A DNA stretch of 64,000 bases from Allohoeflea poritis. GTDB lineage: Bacteria > Pseudomonadota > Alphaproteobacteria > Rhizobiales > Rhizobiaceae. The notes beneath the pieces were generated by a model. That model saw only the letters and a program-made list of their open reading frames with translations. It was not told where the DNA came from and ran no database searches. Each line of letters starts with the position of its first letter. Position 1 is the stretch's first letter. Of this stretch, positions 34,882 through 43,313 are shown in pieces. The stretch is taken from contig NZ_JAPJZH010000018.1 of assembly GCF_027889715.1 (NCBI RefSeq), positions 1-64,000 on the forward strand, given 5' to 3'. The translations under genes were made by a program, and so were the position numbers.

Positions 34882-36339
34882 TCAGGTCCGCCAGAAGCGC
34901 GGCAGGAACAGCACCATGATCGTGAACAGCTCCAGCCGTCCCAGCAGCATGCCCGCCGCGAGTGTCCATTTGGCGGTGTCGTTGAGCGGCGCGTAGTTGC
35001 CGGCCGGGCCGATAATGGTGCCGAGCCCCGGCCCGACATTGGAGATTGCCGAGCCGGCGCCTGAAAGCGCCGTCGTCGTGTCGAGGCCGGTCGTGATCAG
35101 GATGATCGAAATGGCGCCGAAACTGACCACGTAAAGAAACATGAAGCTCATGACCGAGGCGATGACGCGCGGATCGATCGGACGGCCGTTGAATTGCGGC
35201 CGGAAGATACCGTGCGGATACATCACCTGATTGATGTGCTGGCGGATTGCCTCGAACAGCACCATGAAGCGGAAGATCTTGATGCCGCACGAGGTCGAGC
35301 CGGCGCAGCCGCCGATGAACATGATCACGAAGAAGAACGAGATCGCGTGCGGTCCCCAGATGCCGTAGTCGGTCGTGGCATAGCCGGTGCCGGTGGTGAT
35401 CGACACGACGTTAAAGGCGGCAAAGCGCAGCCCGTCGAGACCCACATGGTGTTCCCCGTAGTGGGCCATCAGCCAGGCGATCAGCGTGGCAATCGCCAGT
35501 AGCCCGAGGAAGACCCGCACCTGCGAATCGAAGAAGATCGGACGCACCCGGCCCTGCAGCATTTGCACATAAAGGATGAAGGGGATCGAGCCGAGGATCA
35601 TGAAGACGATGGTGATCCAGTCGATCGCCGCGCTGTTGTAGAAGCCGATTGAAAGGTCCTTGGTCGAAAACCCGCCGGTGGCCACGGTCGTCATCGAGTG
35701 GATGACGGCATCGTCGAACGGCATGCCCGCCGACATGAAAAGGATGCAGCAGGCGACCGTGAAACCGATGAAGACGAGCGTGATCGAACTCGAGATCTGC
35801 GTTGCCCGAGGCAGGATCTTTTCCGCCGTGTCGAAAGCCTCGGCCTTGAAGAGCTGCATGCCGCCGATCTGCAGCATCGGCAGCACCGCGATCGCCATGA
35901 CGATGATGCCGAGGCCGCCCAGCCACTGCAGCAACCCGCGCCAGAAAAGGATGCCCGGCGGTGCGTGGTCGAGGCCCTGTATGACCGTCGCGCCGGTGGT
36001 GGTCAGCCCGGACATGGATTCGAAAAACGCGTCCGTGTAGGACGGCACCACGCCCGACCACATGAAGGGCAGCGCCCCGAAGGCGACCAGCGCCAGCCAG
36101 GAGACGACCGTCATCAGCAGCGCCTGCCGGGTTGAAAGACCGCGCGGTGATCCGCGCGTCGCGGCGAACAGGGAAAGGCCGATCAGCGTCGTCAGCATGG
36201 ACGATGCGAAAAAGACGATCCAGTCGTCATTGTTCGCCGCCAGATCGACAATGGCCGGCAGCAGCATCGCGACGCCCAGCGTCGCGATCAAAATGCCCGT
36301 GACGAGCATGACGGGACGGAAATCGAGGGCTCCGTTCAA
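34882..36339 (-). CDS. trkH: Trk/Ktr-type potassium transporter membrane subunit TrkH
   Basis: 485 residues with about ten transmembrane segments arranged as M1-P-M2 repeats. The four selectivity-filter glycines are recognisable in [24 protein letters not shown] and SNVGPGLG. It is predicted to import K+ with a TrkA-type NAD-binding partner, which is not in the window. The track start is TTG 36339 overlapping the apaG stop (TTGA); ATG 36309 is the alternative. Cotranscribed with apaG. Confidence 0.92.
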   Translation of the reverse strand: MNGALDFRPVMLVTGILIATLGVAMLLPAIVDLAANNDDWIVFFASSMLTTLIGLSLFAATRGSPRGLSTRQALLMTVVSWLALVAFGALPFMWSGVVPSYTDAFFESMSGLTTTGATVIQGLDHAPPGILFWRGLLQWLGGLGIIVMAIAVLPMLQIGGMQLFKAEAFDTAEKILPRATQISSSITLVFIGFTVACCILFMSAGMPFDDAVIHSMTTVATGGFSTKDLSIGFYNSAAIDWITIVFMILGSIPFILYVQMLQGRVRPIFFDSQVRVFLGLLAIATLIAWLMAHYGEHHVGLDGLRFAAFNVVSITTGTGYATTDYGIWGPHAISFFFVIMFIGGCAGSTSCGIKIFRFMVLFEAIRQHINQVMYPHGIFRPQFNGRPIDPRVIASVMSFMFLYVVSFGAISIILITTGLDTTTALSGAGSAISNVGPGLGTIIGPAGNYAPLNDTAKWTLAAGMLLGRLELFTIMVLFLPRFWRT

Positions 36340-36728
36340 TTGAGCGTTCTCGCCATTCCCGGCACATCGAGGGAGAAGGCGGGGATATCGACCATGAAGC
36401 TCTCGCCGTCCTGGCGCTCCATGCGGTACTGGCCGACCATCATGCCGGAGGAGGTGTCGAGCGGACAGCCGGAGGAGTATTCGAACTGGTCGCCGGGCGC
36501 CAGGATCGGCTGTTCGCCGACAACGCCTTCCCCGCTGATTTCATCGACCTGGCCGACCGCGTCGGTGATGCGCCAGTACCGGTCGCGCAACTGCACGGTG
36601 TCGTCCGAATGATTCACGATAACGATACGGTAGCCCCACACGAACCTGTTTTCGTCCGGCTCGGACTGCTCCTCAAGATAAAACGGCTCGACCGTGATCT
36701 CGATATCATGTGTCAGCGCACGGTACAT
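36336..36728 (-). CDS. apaG: ApaG protein
   Basis: 130 residues, single FnIII-like beta-sandwich of the ApaG/DUF525 family. Core motifs are [22 protein letters not shown] and [18 protein letters not shown]. Function is uncertain; family members occur alone in bacteria and fused to F-box proteins in eukaryotes, and have been linked to Mg2+/Co2+ and nucleotide metabolism. Full length. Its stop overlaps the trkH start, and it lies divergent to the phosphatidyltransferase gene. Confidence 0.93.
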   Translation of the reverse strand: MYRALTHDIEITVEPFYLEEQSEPDENRFVWGYRIVIVNHSDDTVQLRDRYWRITDAVGQVDEISGEGVVGEQPILAPGDQFEYSSGCPLDTSSGMMVGQYRMERQDGESFMVDIPAFSLDVPGMARTLN

Positions 36729-36865
36729 GCTGCTTCGCGCTTCCCATTGATTCCCGCAATATCCACCTGCCGTCTATATATCATCGGGGACCAAAGGTGA
36801 ATTCGCTTTCAGCCCGTGTAACGTTCAGGGTAAACGCTGGTAAACCGGGCTATTGTCAAATAAAG

Positions 36866-36883
36866 CTGACGCGATTGTGACAA
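36866..36883 (-). promoter_or_regulatory. Weak Pho-box-like site upstream of apaG and the phosphatidyltransferase gene
   Basis: On the minus strand TTGTCAC-aatc-GCGTCAG has GTCA cores 11 bp apart, the spacing of a Pho box, but the second half-site matches the consensus at only four of seven positions. A GCTTTCG/CGAAAGC hairpin and TTCGCGC-TT-GCGCGAA lie between this site and the start at 36948. Confidence 0.3.
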
Positions 36884-36947
36884 AACATGGCTTTCGAATG
36901 CCAGCGAAAGCTGTATGCATGTTCGCGCTTGCGCGAAAGGATAATCG

Positions 36948-37559
36948 ATGCTCGATGGCGCCGTCAGAAAGATGATCAACCCGCCGCTGGATGCGGCTGG
37001 TCGCCAATTGGCGTCTCTGGGTATTACCGCAAATACGGTCACCATAGTCGGCTGTCTTATCGGTCTGGTAGCGGCCTTTGCCATCTGGCAGCAGGCCTAT
37101 TGGGCCGGCCTCGTGCTGCTTCTGATCAGTCGGCTGTGCGACGGTCTGGACGGTGCCATCGCCAAGGCGACCCAGTCGACCGATTTCGGCGGCTATCTGG
37201 ATATCGTGCTCGATTTCGTCTTCTACGGCGCCATTCCGCTCGGCTTCGTACTGGCCGATCCGGCGGTCAACGCCGTTGCCGGCGCAGTGCTTATCTTCTC
37301 GTTCTACGTCAACGGCTCCACCTTCCTCGCCTATGCCATCATGGCGGAACGCTACGACATGCACAGCACGGTTCGCGGCGAGAAGTCGCTCTATTTCACC
37401 ACCGGGCTTGCCGAGGCGACGGAAACCATCGCCGTCTTCGCCATTTTCTGCATCTTTCCGCAAAGCTTCGTGTGGCTTGCCTACATCTATGCGGCGATCT
37501 GCCTGTACACGGCATTGTCGCGCATCGTCATCGCCGGCCGCATGTTCGGCCAGCGCTGA
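36948..37559 (+). CDS. CDP-alcohol phosphatidyltransferase family protein
   Basis: 203 residues, about six transmembrane helices. The family active-site signature D-x2-D-G-x2-A-x(8)-G-x3-D-x3-D appears as CDGLDGAIAK...GGYLDIVLD, although the usual Arg after Ala is replaced (AIAK). It should transfer a phosphoalcohol from a CDP-activated donor in phospholipid synthesis. The acceptor (glycerol phosphate, inositol or another alcohol) cannot be told from sequence. It is monocistronic between apaG and metZ. Confidence 0.85.
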   Translation: MLDGAVRKMINPPLDAAGRQLASLGITANTVTIVGCLIGLVAAFAIWQQAYWAGLVLLLISRLCDGLDGAIAKATQSTDFGGYLDIVLDFVFYGAIPLGFVLADPAVNAVAGAVLIFSFYVNGSTFLAYAIMAERYDMHSTVRGEKSLYFTTGLAEATETIAVFAIFCIFPQSFVWLAYIYAAICLYTALSRIVIAGRMFGQR

Positions 37560-37575
37560 TCTTGAAAGTTCCGCT

Positions 37576-38784
37576 CTAAACCGCGCCGAGCGCCCGGTCG
37601 ATATCGTCGATCAGATCCTGCGCGTCTTCAAGTCCGACGGAAAGCCGCACCGTCGCATCGGTAATGCCGAGTTCTGTGCGGGCCTCTTCGGCAAGGTTCT
37701 TGTGAGTCGTCGTCGCCGGATGGGTGATCAGGCTCTTGGCGTCGCCCAGATTGTTCGAGATGCGGATGATCTCAAGTGCGTTCTCGAAGGCGAACGCTGC
37801 TTCCTTTCCGCCCGCGATCTCGAAGGCGACGAGGGTCGAGCCGCCGGACATCTGCTTTTGCACCAGATCCGCCTGCGGGTGGTCGGGCCGACCGGGATAG
37901 ATCACCCGATTGATCGCATTCAGCGACGCAAGATGGTCGGCGATCTTTCTGGCGCTTTGCGTCTGCTGCTGCACCCTTAGCGGCAGCGTTTCGAGCCCCT
38001 TCAGCAGCGTCCAGGCATTGAACGGCGACAACGAAGGGCCCGTATGGCGGAAATAGTCATGCAGGTGCTCGTCGATCCAGTCCTTCGACGACAGCACGAT
38101 GCCGCCGAGGCACCGGCCCTGGCCGTCAATGTGCTTGGTTGCCGAATAGACGACGATATGCGCGCCGAGATCGAGCGGCTTCTGATAAAGCGGCGTGGCG
38201 AACACATTGTCGACAACCACCCTGGCGCCGATGGCATCGGCGATTTTCGCAACGCCCGCAATGTCGATTACTTCGAGCGTCGGATTGGTCGGGCTTTCCA
38301 GGAAAAAGACCTTGGTATTCGGCTTTACGGCGCGCTGCCAGTTCTCCAGGTCCGTTCCGTCGATCAGCGTGGTCTCGATGCCGTATTTCGGCATCAGCGT
38401 CTCGACCACCCAGCGGCAGGAGCCGAACAGCGCCCGCGCCGAAACCACATGGTCCCCGGCATTGAGCTGGCACAAGAGCGCCGCTGATACGGCGGCCATG
38501 CCGGATGCGGTGGCGCGCGCATCCTCGGCGCCTTCAAGGGCGCACATGCGTTTTTCGAACATGTCGACGGTGGGATTGGCGTAGCGCGAATAGATGAAGC
38601 CTTCATCCTCGCCCTTGAAGCGGGCTTCGGCGGCTTGCGCGCTGTCATAGACGAAGCCCTGGGTCAGGAACATCGCTTCCGAGGTCTCGCCGAATTGCGA
38701 GCGGCTGGTGCCGCCATGGACCATCTGCGTTGCCGGCCGCCAATTGGCCGCGTTCAACGTTCCGTTCGAAATCTTGTCACTCAT
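37576..38784 (-). CDS. metZ: O-succinylhomoserine sulfhydrylase MetZ
   Basis: 402 residues, PLP enzyme of the Cys/Met-metabolism family that forms homocysteine from O-succinylhomoserine and sulfide. Motifs: SRYANPTVDMFE, the aromatic/phosphate loop ATASGMAAVS, VVDNVFATP and the PLP Lys in YSATKHIDGQGR. ATG 38784 with GGTGA upstream is chosen; the longer frame at 38799 uses a TTG without support. Transcription from the minus strand passes a SAM-II aptamer and an intrinsic terminator before the gene, so expression should fall when S-adenosylmethionine is high. Confidence 0.95.
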   Translation of the reverse strand: MSDKISNGTLNAANWRPATQMVHGGTSRSQFGETSEAMFLTQGFVYDSAQAAEARFKGEDEGFIYSRYANPTVDMFEKRMCALEGAEDARATASGMAAVSAALLCQLNAGDHVVSARALFGSCRWVVETLMPKYGIETTLIDGTDLENWQRAVKPNTKVFFLESPTNPTLEVIDIAGVAKIADAIGARVVVDNVFATPLYQKPLDLGAHIVVYSATKHIDGQGRCLGGIVLSSKDWIDEHLHDYFRHTGPSLSPFNAWTLLKGLETLPLRVQQQTQSARKIADHLASLNAINRVIYPGRPDHPQADLVQKQMSGGSTLVAFEIAGGKEAAFAFENALEIIRISNNLGDAKSLITHPATTTHKNLAEEARTELGITDATVRLSVGLEDAQDLIDDIDRALGAV

Positions 38785-38797
38785 GTCTTCACCCAAC

Positions 38798-38830
38798 AAA
38801 AAACCGGCCCGCGAAAATCGCCAGCCGGTT
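38798..38830 (-). terminator. Intrinsic terminator between SAM-II aptamer and metZ
   Basis: On the minus strand AACCGGC (38830-38824) pairs with GCCGGTT (38808-38802), with an inner GCGA/TCGC, and a run of six T follows. It ends 13 bp before the metZ start, so it can only serve as a conditional terminator in the leader. Confidence 0.8.
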
Positions 38831-38837
38831 GGACACC

Positions 38838-38896
38838 CGACCTTTTAGCGACTTGTTTAACGTGGCAGCAAGCCGGCCGGCCAAATCACCACGGGA
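38838..38896 (-). ncRNA. SAM-II riboswitch upstream of metZ
   Basis: The minus strand has the SAM-II layout: CGTGG (38893-38889) followed by TGATTTGG, a CCGG-rich loop with GGCTTGC, the closing CCACG (38865-38861) and the invariant-looking TTAAACAAGTCGCTAAAA to about 38840. This matches the metA-type element known upstream of methionine-synthesis genes in alphaproteobacteria. It lies about 55 nt before metZ. Confidence 0.92.
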
Positions 38897-38978
38897 TAAG
38901 GCCTCTTTACAGCCCCGATTTCCTTGCGTCAATCGTGGCGCGCTGTATTTGATAGACCGCGAAAGCATGGGGAACGGC

Positions 38979-40067
38979 ATGGCGAATGCGGGCATATTGG
39001 CGGATCGGGACATTGCGGGGCTGTTCGAGGCCGGCCGCCTGACAGCGCCGCATGCGCTGGATGACGACCAGATCCAGCCGGCGAGCCTCGATCTTCGCCT
39101 CGGTCGGACGGCCTATCGCGTGCGGGCCAGTTTCCTGCCGGGTCCAGGCCACCGGGTCGCCGAAAAACTCGAGCGGCTGAAGCTGCACGAGATCGACCTG
39201 ACCTCCGGCGCGGTGCTGGAGACGGGCTGCGTCTATATCGTTCCGCTGCAGGAAAGCCTCGATCTGCCGGCCGATATCAGCGCCTCGGCCAATCCGAAGA
39301 GTTCGACCGGCCGGCTCGACATCTTCACCCGCGTCATGGCCGACAACACCCAGGAATTCGACAAGATCCCGGCAGGTTACACTGGCCCGCTGTTCCTCGA
39401 GGTCAGCCCGCGGACCTTTCCCATCGTCGTGCGGGCCGGCTCGCGCCTGTCGCAGATCCGCTTCCGCAAGGGCAGCGCCGGTCTCGACGAGGCGGAACTG
39501 GCGCTGCTGCATGACAGCGAGGTGCTGGTCGCCTCCGACACGCCCAACATTTCCGGCGGCGGCATCGCGCTGTCGGTCGATCTGGAAAGTGGCCCGGACG
39601 GCCTTGCCGGCTATCGCGGTAAGCACCACACCTCGGTGATCGATGTCGACCGCAAGGCGGCGCATGACGTTCTCGATTTCTGGGAGCCGATCTATACGCG
39701 CGGCAACGGCTATATCATCCTAGATCCGGATGAATTCTACATTCTCGTGTCGCGCGAGGCGGTGCATGTGCCGCCGCTCTACGCCGCCGAGATGACGCCG
39801 TTCGACCCGCTGGTCGGCGAGTTCCGGGTCCATTATGCCGGCTTCTTCGATCCGGGCTTCGGCCACACGGCGGCCGGTGGCTCCGGCAGCCGCGCGGTGC
39901 TTGAAGTGCGCAGCCACGAGGTGCCGTTCATCCTCGAACACGGCCAGATCGTCGGCCGGCTGGTCTACGAGCATATGCTGGAGCGCCCCAAGGCGCTCTA
40001 CGGCGCCGATCTCGGCTCAAACTACCAGGCGCAGGGCCTGAAGCTGTCCAAACACTTCAAGGCGTGA
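38979..40067 (+). CDS. dcd: Deoxycytidine triphosphate deaminase, long form
   Basis: About 362 residues, roughly twice the E. coli Dcd, as usual for rhizobial 2'-deoxycytidine 5'-triphosphate deaminases. Both halves are related to the trimeric dUTPase/Dcd fold: DQIQPASLDLRLG and SANPKSSTGRLDIFTRV in the first, and FHYAGFFDPGFGH-type (VHYAGFFDPGFG) plus EVRSHEVPFILEHGQ in the second. It supplies dUTP for dTMP synthesis. ATG 38979 follows GGGGA; ATG 38967 is possible. Divergent from the metZ leader. Confidence 0.93.
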   Translation: MANAGILADRDIAGLFEAGRLTAPHALDDDQIQPASLDLRLGRTAYRVRASFLPGPGHRVAEKLERLKLHEIDLTSGAVLETGCVYIVPLQESLDLPADISASANPKSSTGRLDIFTRVMADNTQEFDKIPAGYTGPLFLEVSPRTFPIVVRAGSRLSQIRFRKGSAGLDEAELALLHDSEVLVASDTPNISGGGIALSVDLESGPDGLAGYRGKHHTSVIDVDRKAAHDVLDFWEPIYTRGNGYIILDPDEFYILVSREAVHVPPLYAAEMTPFDPLVGEFRVHYAGFFDPGFGHTAAGGSGSRAVLEVRSHEVPFILEHGQIVGRLVYEHMLERPKALYGADLGSNYQAQGLKLSKHFKA

Positions 40068-40856
40068 TCACCCGGTCTTGTCCGCCTTCAGCTCGGCAAT
40101 TTCCACCCGCAATGCGCGCAATTCCTTGAGGATCATTTCCTGATCGCTGTGCAGCGCTTCGCGGTCGGCCATCGCCGCCTCTTCGTGCTCGGCCTGCATC
40201 GCCGAAACGATGATGCCGATGAAAAGGTTCAGCACGGTGAAGGAGGTGGCGATGATGAACGGCACGAAGAAGGCCCAGGCCATCGGATAGGCGGCCATCA
40301 CCGGCCGCACGATGCCCATCGACCAGCTTTCCAGCGTCATGATCTGGAACAGCGAATAGGCCGATGCCGGGATCGAGCCGAACCATTCCGGAAAAGTCGC
40401 GCCGTAAAGCTTGGTCGCCATCACCGAGAAAACGTAGAAGACGAGGCCGAGAAGCAGCACGATGGAGCCCATGCCGGGCAGGGCGGCGATCAGCCCGCCG
40501 ACGACCCGGCGCAGAGACGGCACCATCGAGACCAGCCGCAGGACACGCAGGATACGCAGCGCCCGCAGCACCGAAAGGCTTCCCGTCGTCGGCAGCAGCG
40601 CGATGCCGACAATGATGAAATCGAAAATCCGCCACGGGTCCTTGTGAAAGGACAGCCGGTAAACCGCCAGTTTGGCGACGAGTTCGACGACGAATATGCC
40701 GAGGATCACCCGGTCGAGCGTCAGCAGGAACCCGCCGGCCACATTCATCGCGGCCGGAACCGTTTCAAGCCCGAGCGTGATCGCGTTGACGATGATGATG
40801 GCGGTGATGAACCACTCGAAGCGACGGCTTTCGATCAGGTTTTTGAGCGCGGACAT
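40068..40856 (-). CDS. Bacterial voltage-gated sodium-type channel (BacNav-like)
   Basis: 262 residues with six transmembrane helices. The S4 voltage sensor carries regularly spaced arginines (VLRALRILRVLRLV), and the pore loop TLESWSM matches the TLESWS selectivity filter of NaChBac-type channels. The C-terminus is a charged coiled coil (ELRALRVEIAELKADK) expected to hold the tetramer. ATG 40856 is used; the longer frame to 41024 reads into the tRNA region. Such channels in marine bacteria relate to Na+ homeostasis and motility. Confidence 0.92.
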   Translation of the reverse strand: MSALKNLIESRRFEWFITAIIIVNAITLGLETVPAAMNVAGGFLLTLDRVILGIFVVELVAKLAVYRLSFHKDPWRIFDFIIVGIALLPTTGSLSVLRALRILRVLRLVSMVPSLRRVVGGLIAALPGMGSIVLLLGLVFYVFSVMATKLYGATFPEWFGSIPASAYSLFQIMTLESWSMGIVRPVMAAYPMAWAFFVPFIIATSFTVLNLFIGIIVSAMQAEHEEAAMADREALHSDQEMILKELRALRVEIAELKADKTG

Positions 40857-40987
40857 GGACCTGCCGGGATAGGTTGAAGTCCCCCAGCACATGGCAACGG
40901 GGCTGGGCGGAGTCAAGTTGCCCTTGACACAATTTACGCTGGCTTCATTGTGTTCATGCGCGTTTATCCGGATACGTCTGGATGTCG

Positions 40988-41061
40988 GCGGGTATGATGT
41001 AATGGTAGCCTGCAAGCTTCCCAAGCTTGACGCGCGGGTTCGATTCCCGCTACCCGCTCCA
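40988..41061 (+). tRNA. tRNA-Gly (anticodon CCC)
   Basis: Acceptor stem GCGGGTA/TACCCGC, anticodon stem CAAGC/GCTTG with loop TTCCCAA (CCC), T-stem GCGGG/CCCGC with loop TTCGATT, discriminator T and encoded CCA. It marks the left edge of the AT-rich two-gene island. Confidence 0.95.
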
Positions 41062-41157
41062 CCTGATTAAGCCTCGCGCAATATTATGCGGGTACTGATT
41101 TGTATCCCCGGCCTATGTGACGTTGGGAATCTTCTTAAAATTGCGTTGGAGTGCAGG

Positions 41158-41628
41158 ATGGGCGAGTTATTGACTATCGGTTACGAGGGTTCAAACATTG
41201 CAGATTTTGTTGCAACGCTGAAGCGATCGGATGTGAAAATCCTAATTGACGTAAGGGAACTACCGCTTTCCCGAAAAAAGGGTTTTTCAAAAAGGGCCCT
41301 GAAGGGCGCGCTTGAAGCTGCTGATATTCAATACACACACTTCAAAGATCTGGGAGACCCAAAGCCAGGTCGTGATGCTGCGAGGGCTGGAGATTTCGCA
41401 ACGTTCAGAAAGATATTCAGCCAGCACATGAGATCACCCGCAGCGCAGGCTGCCATTGAAGAAGCGATACCTTTAGTTAAAAATGGCGGTGCTTGTCTAT
41501 TGTGTTTTGAACGTTGCCATTCGAACTGTCATCGCTCTATAGTTGCAAGTGAATTACTGGAAAGAACCAGCTTATTGATCCGACATATTGGTGTTCAGCC
41601 CGGACTTGCAGGAGCATTTGCAAACTAA
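41158..41628 (+). CDS. DUF488 family protein
   Basis: 156 residues. It begins with the family hallmark LLTIGYEG, followed by LIDVRELPLSRKKGFSK (the conserved DVR and Arg/Lys cluster) and a cysteine/histidine motif LLCFERCHSNCHR near residue 125. DUF488 proteins are uncharacterised; their conserved polar residues suggest a small enzyme. ATG 41158 has TTGGAG upstream and matches the family start; the ATG at 41086 is too early. Base composition is visibly poorer in GC than the flanks. Overlaps the next gene, suggesting translational coupling. Confidence 0.85.
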   Translation: MGELLTIGYEGSNIADFVATLKRSDVKILIDVRELPLSRKKGFSKRALKGALEAADIQYTHFKDLGDPKPGRDAARAGDFATFRKIFSQHMRSPAAQAAIEEAIPLVKNGGACLLCFERCHSNCHRSIVASELLERTSLLIRHIGVQPGLAGAFAN

Positions 41629-42382
41629 GTCAAATCAAACAGAGGCTATAGTCCTGATAAAGGCCGCACCCGTGATCGGAAAGAGTCACGGGGAGACAGT
41701 TTGTTGTGCGGGCATTGACCTCTACGGAAACTGGCTACGTTTATATCCGGTATCATTCAGGGTCCTTGATGACGGCAAGAAATTTAAGCGATGGGATCGC
41801 ATCAAGTTCAACTGGCGTACGCCAACTACTGATGACAGAATCGAAAGCCGACATGTCGACAGCCAAACCTTGGAGATTGTTGGCCGCCTTCCAGATAGAG
41901 AAAAAGAAAGCTTCTTGGCGCAAAAGATAGTCACTAGTCTTGACAAAGAGCGCGAGGAGGGACGGAGTTTGGCTCTCCTCAAACCCGAAATCAAAGCTTT
42001 TAACATAAACAAAAAATCCAACGACAAACTCGCAGAGCAACAGAAGCGAATAGACGCTTTTCATGCTCAATCAGATTTCTTTGTACCCAAACCGGCAGTC
42101 CCATCTCGAGCATGTCCATATGAGTTTGTGTATCGATACATAACAGATGACGGAGAGAGAGAAGGCACGTGTCAAGATTGGGAAACAGAAGCGACCTTTT
42201 TTAACTGGTCAAGGACATACGGCGAAGCTAAGGCTCTAAGTAAAATGCAACAACAGTTTGGAAGAAATTTGCCGCAAAAAGGACTGATGTTTGCCATGGG
42301 TACTCACTCTCGTTGGCCAGACACATGGCTCATAAATGGATTGATTCAGATTAAGGAGCCTGATCAAAGTACTCTGATTTAA
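41618..42382 (+). CDS. Uncharacterised partner of DUF488 with a WLRLYPV motif
   Basis: About 254 residues. Start uncertain: TTG 41618 has AGGAG only 3 bp before it, GTG 41591 is the alternative, and there is no ATG. No named domain is recognised. Visible features are an N-terminal beta-rich segment (VCCAGIDLYGNWLRLYPVSF, then FKRWDRIKFNW), a Lys/Glu-rich middle, and a C-terminal region with CPYEFVYRY, CQDWETEATFFNW and FAMGTHSRWPDTWLINGL. The WLRLYPV and FAMGTHSRWPDTW segments look like a ligand-binding surface. Coupled to DUF488; AT-rich (23 G/C in 42001-42060). Confidence 0.75.
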   Translation: MQTKSNQTEAIVLIKAAPVIGKSHGETVCCAGIDLYGNWLRLYPVSFRVLDDGKKFKRWDRIKFNWRTPTTDDRIESRHVDSQTLEIVGRLPDREKESFLAQKIVTSLDKEREEGRSLALLKPEIKAFNINKKSNDKLAEQQKRIDAFHAQSDFFVPKPAVPSRACPYEFVYRYITDDGEREGTCQDWETEATFFNWSRTYGEAKALSKMQQQFGRNLPQKGLMFAMGTHSRWPDTWLINGLIQIKEPDQSTLI

Positions 42383-42390
42383 TCTGAAAC

Positions 42391-43311
42391 ATGCTCTCTA
42401 ACCTCAAATTCCTTTTGCCTAAGAAGAATCTGGTTGCCTTTGTTAGGCCAGTTGTTTTGCTACTTGCCGCGATATGGGCGTTCGCAGCAAGTTCTCAAAC
42501 GTCTGCGCCGGCCGCCGCGCAGCAGCCGGGCGAAACGGGAAATGCCGACTACCCGAACTACTGGGACCCGCGCGAGCGTGTCGAGGTGCCGGATCTTTCG
42601 GCGCGCAACCGCATCCGCTTCCTGACCACCCATGACTTTCCGCCCTTCAACTTCATCGACCAGCAGGAGCACGTTTCCGGCTTTCACGTCGATCTGGCGC
42701 GGGAAATCTGCGATGAGCTGAAAATTGCCGACAAGTGCCAGATCCAGGTGTTGCCCTGGAGCGAATTGTCGACGGCGATCGCCGGCGGGCAGGGCGACGC
42801 GCTCATCGCCGGGGTCGCGATCAATGTTTTGAGCCGCGACGATTATCTCTTCACGCGGCCGTTCCTGAAATTCCCCGCCCGTTTCGTGCGTGCCGACCGG
42901 GTCGAGATCGATGGCGAGGATGCGACGGCGCTGGCGGGCCGCCGTGTCGGCGTGATGGCCGGGTCCGCCCATGCGGCCATGCTGCGCGCCTATTTCCCGA
43001 ACATACAGCCGGTCACCTTTGAGCGTGACGAATGGATGTTCGACAGCCTGAAGACCGGCGATATCGACGCGGTTTTCGGTGACGGCGTGCAACTGTCCTT
43101 CTGGCTGGTCAGCAATTCGGCCAATGAATGCTGTTCCTATTTCGACGGGCCCTATTTCGGCCCGTCTTTCCTCGGTGAAGGTCTGGCGATCGCCGTGCGC
43201 CGCGACAGCCAGGACCTGGCGGACGCCTTCGACCACGCCATCCACGCGATCAGCAAGGACGGCCGCATGCGCGAGCTTTACCTGCGCTATTTCCCCAACG
43301 GGTTGTACTGA
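42391..43311 (+). CDS. Periplasmic amino-acid-type solute-binding protein (family 3)
   Basis: 306 residues. SBP_bac_3 fold: FLTTHDFPPFNFID, GFHVDLAREICDEL, QVLPWSELSTAIAGGQGDALIAG, and the C-terminal GLAIAVRRDSQDLADAFDHAI. Two cysteines (ECCSYF) are unusual. The hydrophobic signal peptide region (about residues 1-45) is AT-rich like the preceding island, while the mature part returns to chromosomal composition, so the island edge may lie inside this gene. No permease or ATPase is adjacent. Confidence 0.87.
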   Translation: MLSNLKFLLPKKNLVAFVRPVVLLLAAIWAFAASSQTSAPAAAQQPGETGNADYPNYWDPRERVEVPDLSARNRIRFLTTHDFPPFNFIDQQEHVSGFHVDLAREICDELKIADKCQIQVLPWSELSTAIAGGQGDALIAGVAINVLSRDDYLFTRPFLKFPARFVRADRVEIDGEDATALAGRRVGVMAGSAHAAMLRAYFPNIQPVTFERDEWMFDSLKTGDIDAVFGDGVQLSFWLVSNSANECCSYFDGPYFGPSFLGEGLAIAVRRDSQDLADAFDHAIHAISKDGRMRELYLRYFPNGLY

Positions 43312-43313
43312 AG

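Noticed and set aside
41062-42480. Duplicate of the tRNA-Gly(CCC) 3' end as an island attachment site
   Set aside because: No second copy of the T-arm/acceptor sequence was found downstream, and no integrase is present, so tRNA-targeted integration is only suggested by location.
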